Source: UMGS1590 sp036303105
GTDB taxonomy: Bacteria; Bacillota; Peptococcia; Peptococcales; Peptococcaceae
Direction of reading: 5' to 3'
NCBI GenBank assembly: GCA_036303105.1
Contig: JAXJBF010000043.1
Coordinates: 1 to 29,591 of the forward strand
Length of the DNA: 29,591 nucleotides
Under the pieces are notes generated by a model. The model did no database searches and was not told the DNA's origin. It worked only from the letters and a program-made list of their open reading frames with translations. Position 1 is the first letter of the stretch, and each line of letters opens with the position of its first letter. Below, one piece after another: positions 23,747-29,591 of this stretch. Made by a program: the position numbers and the translations under genes.

Positions 23747-26020
23747 TGCGCCGCCGGTGCGGACGTAGAGCGCATCGTTCTGTTCATAGACGCGGACGGC
23801 ACCGACGTCGGCGGTGCAGAGCGCAGGGATGTCGAGGCTGGCGAGGCCGTCGGTGGTTTCAGCGTGGGGATGGCCGTAGCGGTTGTTGGCACCGGCGCTG
23901 ATGAGGGCGAGGGACGGTGAGTGTTGGCGGTAGAAGTCGGCGTTCCAGCTGTTTTTGCTGCCGTGGTGTGGCACGAGGATGAGGTCGGTGGTGTTGGTCC
24001 AGGGGATGGCGGTCAGGTCGTTGCTGTCGGTGTCGCCGCAGAAAAGCACGCTGCAGCCGTCATCGCTGAGGCGGCTTACAACTTGGTTGCTGTTTTCGCC
24101 GCCGTCGTTGCTGGCGGCAAGGAGGGTGCAGTCGAGGCGGCTCTCGCCGAGGGAGAAGGTCAGCGGCGCGTCAATGGTGACGATTTCCGTGTCGCCAAGG
24201 TACGGACTGAGCGCCTGCCATTCCTCGCTTTGCTGGGCGTAAGGCGAGGCGAGCAGCTGATGCACTTGAAAATCACGCAGAATATGGGCGGCACCGCCGA
24301 TGTGATCGCTGTCGCTATGGCTGAGCACAAGGGCGTCGATGGTGTTGACGCCGCAGTAGCGCAGGTATTGGGCGACGGTATCGGCGCCAGGGCCTGTGTC
24401 AAAGACCAGCCAATGACCATCGGCTGTTTGGTAGGTGCAGCCTGTGCCCTGGCCGACGTCCACCATGGTCAGGCGAAGGTCACTGCTCACTGCTGGCCGC
24501 AGGATGAGCATGGCAAGACAAAGCAGCGCAGCGGCGAGCGCGCCAGCGCGGAGTTTGCCAGCGTTGAGCGGAACGAGGCAAAAAGCGATGAGCGCCGCAT
24601 AGCAGAGCAGAAGCAGCCAGATGGAGGGCTGGCCGATGTAGACATGCAGGGTGCCAGTGAAGTTATTGACGACGTCCATCAGCGCGACGATGACGAGGAT
24701 GAGCATGTGCACCGGCAGAAACACCAGCGCGCCCAAGGCAGGAACGGCAGCAGCGACGAGCAGAGCCACCAGTGCCAGCGGCACGAGCAGACTAAAGAAC
24801 GGCACGACGAGCAGATTCATAAGAGTGGAGAGCGGGGCCACCTGGTAGAAATAGTAGGCGACCAGCGGCAGGGAAACGCATTCAGCAGCGAGAGAAACAG
24901 CCAGCGCACTGGCCAGGCCTTTGGGCAGAAAGGCGAGGAATGGCTCGAAGCGTGGTGTCAGGAGGATCAGCCCGAGCATGGCGAGAAAGGAGAGCTGAAA
25001 GCCGATCTGCCAGAGATTGTAGGGGTTGGCAAGCAGCAGCGCCAGGGCCGCCAGAGCGATGATCGTCAAGGGATCCCGGTAGCGCAGCAGGCGCAGCGCC
25101 AGAAGGGTGGCCAGGCCCATGATGCTGGCGCGCACCGCTGGGGCGGACGCATCGCTGAGCAGGGTGTAGAGCGTCAGCAGCGGCCCCATCAGCAGAAAGA
25201 GCCCCCAGCTGTGCTGGCGGCGCAAGAGCCGTGCCAGTGTAAGCACAAAGGCGAGGATGAAACTCACATGGAGGCCGCTGACTGAAAAAATGTGGATGAT
25301 GCCGAACTGCTGGCTGACGTTGTAAAAATCATCGTTCAGATCGCTGATGTCGCCGAACAGCGTGGCTGCAATGAGTGCCTGCTGGCCAGGATCCAGGTAG
25401 CGTGCGAGAATCGCTGAATAGCTGTCTTTTACGCTGTTCAGCCACTGCGCCCAGGCTGGCGGATCGGCTCGCAGCGTGCCGGGAGCATCAGCGTCAAAAA
25501 GGGTGGCGATGCCGCGCTGAGCGAGAATTTTTTCTTCGTCGTAGCCGCCGGGATTGGTTGCTGGCTCAGGCGCTGCGAAGGTGCCGGTAAATTCGTAATC
25601 GGCGCGCAGTGTGTAGGCAGTGTCGTCTTCCCAGGCACGCTGGACGCGTACAGGAACGGGCTTCTCTAAAACGCGGTCATTCAGTACTGTCACCTCTGCA
25701 TCCACGTAGGTGCGATCCGCCGGCGCCCGGGTGATGCGTGCGCTGATGGTGCCTTCGCTGCCGTGCAGCGGAACCATCGCGCGATGGTTGGCGCCAGTCT
25801 GCTGCATAAGCAGGATGCCAGCCGCCAGCGCCAAGAGACAGGCGAGAAAAAGCCGTCCTTTGCCCATTTTTACAAAGATGGCACCGGCGATGAGTATCAA
25901 GGCGGCAGCAAAAAAAGCGCATCCCATCCCCGGCAGCGCGGCGGCGCTGCCCAGCCAAAGGCCGACGATGAAGGCGGCAATGGCCGCGCAAAGTGGTCGT
26001 TTGACAGGATAGATGCGCAT
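23741..26020 (-). CDS. comEC: ComEC/Rec2 DNA-uptake channel
   Basis: The 759-residue protein has an N-terminal helix pair and DUF4131-type soluble domain, a central Competence domain of many helices (with FSVSGLHVSFILAFVLTLAR), and a C-terminal metallo-beta-lactamase-like domain with HSDSDH at about 569-574 and LVPHHGS. In naturally competent bacteria ComEC carries one DNA strand across the membrane. The ATG at 26020 is chosen for GAGGAGGG 7 nt upstream; the frame is open further back but overlaps comEA. The length matches the full family form. It is the second gene of a comEA-comEC operon, 13 nt after comEA, with no terminator visible downstream. Confidence 0.95.
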   Translation of the reverse strand: MRIYPVKRPLCAAIAAFIVGLWLGSAAALPGMGCAFFAAALILIAGAIFVKMGKGRLFLACLLALAAGILLMQQTGANHRAMVPLHGSEGTISARITRAPADRTYVDAEVTVLNDRVLEKPVPVRVQRAWEDDTAYTLRADYEFTGTFAAPEPATNPGGYDEEKILAQRGIATLFDADAPGTLRADPPAWAQWLNSVKDSYSAILARYLDPGQQALIAATLFGDISDLNDDFYNVSQQFGIIHIFSVSGLHVSFILAFVLTLARLLRRQHSWGLFLLMGPLLTLYTLLSDASAPAVRASIMGLATLLALRLLRYRDPLTIIALAALALLLANPYNLWQIGFQLSFLAMLGLILLTPRFEPFLAFLPKGLASALAVSLAAECVSLPLVAYYFYQVAPLSTLMNLLVVPFFSLLVPLALVALLVAAAVPALGALVFLPVHMLILVIVALMDVVNNFTGTLHVYIGQPSIWLLLLCYAALIAFCLVPLNAGKLRAGALAAALLCLAMLILRPAVSSDLRLTMVDVGQGTGCTYQTADGHWLVFDTGPGADTVAQYLRYCGVNTIDALVLSHSDSDHIGGAAHILRDFQVHQLLASPYAQQSEEWQALSPYLGDTEIVTIDAPLTFSLGESRLDCTLLAASNDGGENSNQVVSRLSDDGCSVLFCGDTDSNDLTAIPWTNTTDLILVPHHGSKNSWNADFYRQHSPSLALISAGANNRYGHPHAETTDGLASLDIPALCTADVGAVRVYEQNDALYVRTGGAH

Positions 26021-26033
26021 GAGGGTTCCCTCC

Positions 26034-26699
26034 TCAGACGGTGATATACGGGGCGACGTCGGCAAAGATCTTTTCGCCGATGCCGCTGACTTCCTGGAGT
26101 TCTTCGATGGTGCGGAAGCCGCCGTTGGTTTCACGGTAAGTGATGATGGCTTGTGCCCGCACTTCGCCAATGCTTGGCAGGGTTTCCAGCTCTTCTAAGC
26201 TGGCGGTGTTGATATTGACAAGGGCGCCGTCGCTGCTGGCGCCTGCGGTGGTTGCCGCGGTGCCTTCACTGGCAGAGGTAGAGGCGCTGCCGATGGCTGG
26301 CACGGTGATTTTCTGGCCGTCGGCGAGTTTTTGTGCCAGATTCAGCTGCGAGAGATCCGCTTCGGCGGTGGCACCGGCGGCGCGTACTGCATCGTCAACG
26401 CGGGCATCGGAGGGCAGGGTGTAGACGCCAGGCGCAGAAACCGCACCTGTGACATGCACCACCACCTCACCGCTGGCGGCAGAGGCGTTTTCTTCGCTGG
26501 CGCTGGTGTCGGCGGCAGCGGCAGCGGTGTCCTCGCTTTCTTTGACGAGGGTCAGTCCTTCGCCCTGCGCGCGCCAATCCTGATAGGCGTTGCCGCCGCA
26601 GAAAGCAAGCACTGCCACAATCAGCAGCACCACACCGAGAATTTTCCAGTTGAGATGGTCTTCCAGCCAGTCACGCAGACGCATGAACCATTCTTGCAT
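26034..26699 (-). CDS. comEA: ComEA DNA-binding competence protein
   Basis: The 221-residue protein has one membrane anchor (about 19-35), an SLBB domain (about 78-133, from VVVHVTGAVSAPGVYTL) and two C-terminal helix-hairpin-helix motifs (about 160-220, VNINTASLEELETLPSIGEVRAQAI and SGIGEKIF). This is the ComEA layout of Gram-positive competence systems, binding double-stranded DNA outside the membrane for ComEC. A disordered Ala/Ser-rich spacer joins the SLBB and HhH parts. GAAAGGAGG lies about 8 nt before the ATG. The next gene is comEC. Confidence 0.95.
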   Translation of the reverse strand: MQEWFMRLRDWLEDHLNWKILGVVLLIVAVLAFCGGNAYQDWRAQGEGLTLVKESEDTAAAAADTSASEENASAASGEVVVHVTGAVSAPGVYTLPSDARVDDAVRAAGATAEADLSQLNLAQKLADGQKITVPAIGSASTSASEGTAATTAGASSDGALVNINTASLEELETLPSIGEVRAQAIITYRETNGGFRTIEELQEVSGIGEKIFADVAPYITV

Positions 26700-26732
26700 G
26701 GCGGCGTCCTCCTTTCATAGGTTGATAAGATT

Positions 26733-26762
26733 AGTATACCATGAGGGGACAAATGTCCGCAA
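26733..26762 (-). promoter_or_regulatory. Promoter of comEA-comEC
   Basis: On the minus strand TTGCGG (26762-26757), an 18-nt spacer and TATACT (26738-26733) lie just before comEA and after the upstream terminator. Confidence 0.5.
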
Positions 26763-26795
26763 ATAAAAGTCGCCGACAACACAGCGTTGTCGGCG
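26761..26795 (-). terminator. Rho-independent terminator of the second GHKL/LytTR operon
   Basis: CGCCGACAAC (26771-26780) and GTTGTCGGCG (26786-26795) form a perfect 10-bp stem with a 5-nt loop. On the minus strand it is followed by ACTTTTATTT. It lies 12 nt after the kinase stop and separates it from comEA. Confidence 0.85.
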
Positions 26796-26807
26796 AAGAG
26801 CGCATTA

Positions 26808-28136
26808 TCATCTTGATGTGTGTGTGCTGCTTTCCGGCGGGAGGCAGACCAGCAGATGAAACCCAGCGTCGTCGACGCGCGTTTCCAAACTGCCGCCGTA
26901 GCGCGCAGCGATGCTGCGCATGCCAGGCAGCCCGTGACCGTGGGCGTGCGGATCGGCCTTGGTCGTGCGCAGGTCGGGATGGACCGCGCCGGCAATGGGG
27001 TTGTCGACGGCGAGCATGAGCATGCCTTTGTCGAAGCGGCAGCGCAGCCGCACCGTGGCGTCGGCACAGCCGCTGGCGCCCTCGCGGGCATTGTCGAGGG
27101 CGTTGCCCAAGAGGGCGCAGAGGTCGGTGTCGGCCACAGGGAGCGATGCTGGCAGCACAGCCTGGAAATCACAGGCGATGCCTGCTCGCTCGATGGCGTC
27201 GGCTTTGGCGGCGAGGACCACGTTGGCGGTGTCGTTGTCGCAGAAGCGGCGCGGACGGCTCAGCGCCTTGCTGTCGCCGAGGGCATCGAGGTAGGCGCGG
27301 GCCTCGTCCAGCTTGCCCAGCTCCAGCAGGCCGCTGGCGGCAGTGATGTGGTTGCGCAGATCGTGCCGCAGCTGGCGCAGCTGTTGGTCTTGCTGGCGCA
27401 GCCCTTCGTAGTAAACATCGCGCTGTGCTGCCAGCGCGTGTTCCTGCTCCAGAGCTTCCTGACGTGCCAGCACGATGACAGCGGCCAGCAGCACCAACGA
27501 GGTGACGAGGACGAAGGGCAGAATGGCGATGCCCAGGCGCAGAATCATTTCCTGCACCAAGGCCGATGCGTAGTTATAGGGATAAGTGAGCAGCACCGTT
27601 GCAGCGAGGGCGCACAGCGGCATCAGCGAAAGAGCGAACACCAGCGCCCAAAGATTGCGCGACAGCTGTACTGGCTGCTTTGGCAGGAAGCGGCGATAGC
27701 AGAGATAAATCACACCGACAAAGAGCGGGCGGCCCAGACTGACGATGTAATCAGCGCTGCGACTGATGAACCGATCGCTAAGATAGGTGTCGAGCAAGGC
27801 AGAGATGGACATAATCAGGCAGAAGAAAATGAAGCATATGGCTAGCCTACCAAGGCGGTTGCCGCTCGTCGCCAGCATGAAGAAAAACACAAAGATTGGG
27901 AAGGTGTAGAGCAGGTTCGGGTCACCAACCCAGATCACCATGGCTGAGCTGAGCCCCATGGTGAGAATGAGCATGATCCTGCCCCAGCGCTGACGCACTG
28001 ATATAAAAGGCTGGCAAAGCGCGTAGAGAAGGATGCCGACGAGAATACTGAGCATAACAAAAAACAGGGTGAGCAGGAACTGCCGCCAATCCAATAGGTA
28101 GCTGTAATACTGTGCAATGCGAAGAACATCGGCCAT
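26808..28136 (-). CDS. GHKL-type sensor histidine kinase
   Basis: The 442-residue kinase has about eight N-terminal membrane helices (residues 15-225), then a coiled segment, the H-box LRQLRHDLRNHI (His258), and a GHKL ATPase with LLGNALDNAREG (Asn345/Asn349) and HGHGLPGMRSIAARYGG. It belongs to the same broad class as the kinase at 21.6-22.9 kb but is GC-rich and clearly not a recent copy. The ATG lies 3 nt after the regulator stop, so the pair is coupled. The neighbouring BceA-like ATPase suggests a role in sensing antimicrobial peptides or cell-envelope stress. Confidence 0.9.
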   Translation of the reverse strand: MADVLRIAQYYSYLLDWRQFLLTLFFVMLSILVGILLYALCQPFISVRQRWGRIMLILTMGLSSAMVIWVGDPNLLYTFPIFVFFFMLATSGNRLGRLAICFIFFCLIMSISALLDTYLSDRFISRSADYIVSLGRPLFVGVIYLCYRRFLPKQPVQLSRNLWALVFALSLMPLCALAATVLLTYPYNYASALVQEMILRLGIAILPFVLVTSLVLLAAVIVLARQEALEQEHALAAQRDVYYEGLRQQDQQLRQLRHDLRNHITAASGLLELGKLDEARAYLDALGDSKALSRPRRFCDNDTANVVLAAKADAIERAGIACDFQAVLPASLPVADTDLCALLGNALDNAREGASGCADATVRLRCRFDKGMLMLAVDNPIAGAVHPDLRTTKADPHAHGHGLPGMRSIAARYGGSLETRVDDAGFHLLVCLPPESSTHTSR

Positions 28137-28139
28137 GCG

Positions 28140-28853
28140 CTATCCCTCCAGCTCCGAGCGTGCCATCGCCAGCAGTGCTGCTTGGCGGCAGGAGCGGCTC
28201 ACAGGCAGACGTTCGCCATTTGTGAGCACCACTTCGTTCAGCTCCAGCCGCGCAATGGCAGCCATGTGCACGAGATAGCGCTGATGCACCCGCACAAAGT
28301 CTCTGCCTGCTTCAGCGGCCACCTCGTCAAGCTTGCCGTAAAAAGAGAGGGTGCGTTCCTTGGTGACACAGTGCACTTTGCGCCGCTCTGACGCAAAATA
28401 GAGAATGCTGGCATAAGGCACACGGTAGGTGATGTCGCCGCTGTGGCAGACATAGGCGCGGTCCAGCGCGCGCAGCAATGCCGTCTGGGCGCGCTGCAGC
28501 ACATCCTGAAGCTGCGCCTGCGTCGGCGGTTTGAGCAGATAGCCGAGGGCGCCGACACCGTAGCCGTCGAAGACGTAGTCGCTGTAGCTGGTGCAGAAGA
28601 CCAGCTGCAGGCTGTCGTCGATCGTGCGCAGCTGGTGCGCTGTGTCGATGCCGCTGAGCGCCTTCATTTCCATATCGAGAAAAACCAAGTCAAGCTCGCC
28701 AACATGCTTGTGGTACCAGTCAAGCAGGCCTTCGCCAGAGGAAAATTGGAAGAATTGAGCCTCCCAGCCATTGATTTCCAGCGTGCGTTCCAGGGCGTCC
28801 TGGAGCAGCAGGCGGGCGTCGGCGTTATCGTCGCAGAGTCCAATGCGGAGCAT
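28140..28853 (-). CDS. LytTR-family response regulator
   Basis: The 237-residue protein has a receiver domain with Asp60 (LVFLDMEMKALSG) and a C-terminal LytTR domain (about 135-230; ILYFASERRKVHCV, RVHQRYLVHMAAI, LPVSRSCRQAAL). The start at 28853 is chosen for AAGGAAGGTG just upstream and because it begins the receiver fold directly; the frame is open for 81 more codons, but those overlap the divergent regulatory region and the ATPase gene start. It pairs with the kinase that follows after 3 nt. It most likely binds the repeated TGACA sites between it and the divergent ATPase gene. Confidence 0.92.
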   Translation of the reverse strand: MLRIGLCDDNADARLLLQDALERTLEINGWEAQFFQFSSGEGLLDWYHKHVGELDLVFLDMEMKALSGIDTAHQLRTIDDSLQLVFCTSYSDYVFDGYGVGALGYLLKPPTQAQLQDVLQRAQTALLRALDRAYVCHSGDITYRVPYASILYFASERRKVHCVTKERTLSFYGKLDEVAAEAGRDFVRVHQRYLVHMAAIARLELNEVVLTNGERLPVSRSCRQAALLAMARSELEG

Positions 28854-28889
28854 GTCATCACCTTCCTTACAAATATCTGTCTGTATTTT

Positions 28890-28919
28890 ATCATAGGCGG
28901 CCAGCGGTGCGAAACCAAA
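28890..28919 (-). promoter_or_regulatory. Promoter of the second LytTR regulator
   Basis: On the minus strand TTTGGT (28919-28914), an 18-nt spacer and TATGAT (28895-28890) lie about 37 nt before the regulator start. The -35 box touches the first TGACA half-site, so binding there could repress this promoter. Confidence 0.5.
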
Positions 28920-29011
28920 GTTGACAGCAAAACGACCGTTCTTGACAATCGCCGCTGAGCGTGTGCCAAAAATGACAAGAAAACCACCGCCTTTGACAGC
29001 GCCGTCAGCAG
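28916..29011 (+). promoter_or_regulatory. Four WTGACA half-sites in two tandem 21-bp-period pairs
   Basis: TTGACA at 28921 and 28942, ATGACA at 28972 and TTGACA at 28993 give spacings of 21, 30 and 21 bp. The second pair with its flanks is an imperfect copy of the first (period 51; about 25 of the first 33 bases identical). Paired direct repeats 21 bp apart, all facing the ATPase gene, fit a double LytTR operator. No convincing -10 box was found after the last site. Confidence 0.6.
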
Positions 29012-29079
29012 CCAGTGACGAGACATGGTAAGGTTGAACCATGATAACAACGGATTCACCGTCAAAGGAGGCCATCATC

Positions 29080-29591
29080 ATGTTAACCGTCAACAATTTG
29101 CATAAATCCTATCAGGTGGGCGATGCCACCTATCATGTGCTCAAAGGCGTGTCCCTTTCTGTCGACACCGGAGAGTTTGTAGCGATCATGGGGCCGTCGG
29201 GCTCCGGCAAGACGACACTGCTCAACTGCATTTCCTGCTACATTCCTTCCGACAGCGGCAGCATTCTGCTTGGCGATACCGAGCTTGCCAAGCTCGACGA
29301 GGACGCTCTGGCAGATGTGCGCAATAAAAAGCTGGGCTTTGTCTTTCAGGACTTTTTACTGCTGGATGGGCTCACTGTGCGCGAGAACATTCTGCTGCCG
29401 TCGATCATCGGCAGCCTGGTGAACGATCAAATCGAGGCGCGCGCCGATCAGTTGTGCGATGTGTTTGGGCTCTCGCACATCAAAAACAAGTATCCAGCAG
29501 AGATTTCCGGCGGTGAGAAGCAGCGCACAGCTGTGGCGCGCGCCCTCATCAACCAGCCGCTGATGATTCTTGCCGACGAGCCGACCGGCAA
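29080..29591 (+). CDS. BceA-like ABC transporter ATPase (partial, cut by window end)
   Basis: The first 170 residues show a complete front half of an ABC ATPase: Walker A GPSGSGKT (38-45), Q-loop Gln90 in GFVFQDFLLLDGLTVRENILLP, signature EISGGEKQR (about 141-149) and Walker B LMILADEPTG (161-170). The Q-loop and following segments match the MacB/LolD group and especially BceA-type ATPases of bacitracin and antimicrobial-peptide detoxification modules. AAAGGAGG lies 7 nt before the ATG. It diverges from a LytTR/GHKL pair, whereas BceAB modules usually go with OmpR-type BceRS. A large FtsX-type permease gene would be expected next, outside the window. Confidence 0.9.
   Translation, partial: MLTVNNLHKSYQVGDATYHVLKGVSLSVDTGEFVAIMGPSGSGKTTLLNCISCYIPSDSGSILLGDTELAKLDEDALADVRNKKLGFVFQDFLLLDGLTVRENILLPSIIGSLVNDQIEARADQLCDVFGLSHIKNKYPAEISGGEKQRTAVARALINQPLMILADEPTG

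Noticed and set aside
23921..25285. A 454-codon plus-strand frame inside comEC
   Set aside because: Highly Glu/Gln/Arg/His-biased product without domain signs, antisense to a certain gene.
28854..29096. N-terminal extension of the second LytTR regulator by 81 codons
   Set aside because: It would run through the divergent promoter region and overlap the ATPase start; the receiver domain begins at 28853.
1..29591. CRISPR array, tRNA, rRNA, transposase or phage genes
   Set aside because: No regularly spaced repeats, tRNA cloverleaf, rRNA segments or transposase-like frames were recognised by eye.

Overview
The window reads as chromosome of a Gram-positive-type anaerobe, probably Bacillota (Clostridia or a relative). 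The reasons are strong AAAGGAGG-type ribosome binding sites, a T-box-like attenuator before thrS, an SLH-anchored surface protein, VanR/VanS-, VanZ- and VanY-like proteins, two GHKL-kinase/LytTR pairs and a BceA-like ABC ATPase. I cannot name the genus. No rRNA, tRNA, CRISPR array or insertion sequence was seen.

Layout. (1) 1-4.7 kb, plus strand: thrS, a D-Ala-D-Ala carboxypeptidase with a long basic cytosolic tail, a TalC/FSA-type aldolase and an overlapping C39-like cysteine-protease-fold protein. (2) 4.8-12.3 kb, plus strand: a large MalT/LuxR-type ATPase regulator, a secreted aerolysin-like/SLH surface protein broken by one in-frame TAG, and an alkyl-sulfatase lipoprotein. (3) 12.5-16.8 kb, minus strand: VanR-like and VanS-like genes, then VanZ and VanY, then a Crp/Fnr regulator and a 23-codon gene. 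Tandem VanR-type boxes and a leader hairpin lie before vanZ; the resistance core vanHAX is absent. (4) 16.9-21.2 kb, plus strand: a universal stress protein, a sodium:solute symporter, and LutB/LutC of lactate oxidation without LutA. (5) 21.3-23.6 kb, minus strand: an AT-rich block with a LytTR regulator, a GHKL kinase and a 59-residue membrane protein whose promoter has paired TGACA half-sites. (6) 23.7-26.7 kb, minus strand: comEA-comEC for DNA uptake. (7) 26.8-29.6 kb: a second GHKL/LytTR pair divergent from a BceA-like ATPase cut by the window end. The space between them holds four WTGACA half-sites in two tandem 21-bp-period pairs.

How the genes may work together. The window is rich in sensing and envelope functions: three two-component systems, a LuxR-type ATPase and a Crp-family regulator sit beside cell-wall peptidases, antimicrobial-resistance-like genes and surface proteins. 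The most informative regulatory signals are the VanR-type boxes before vanZY, the related TGACA repeats at both LytTR loci, and a 13-bp sequence shared by the symporter leader and the AT-rich LytTR locus. The last may link lactate transport and oxidation to that sensor. These regulatory links are inferences from sequence pattern.
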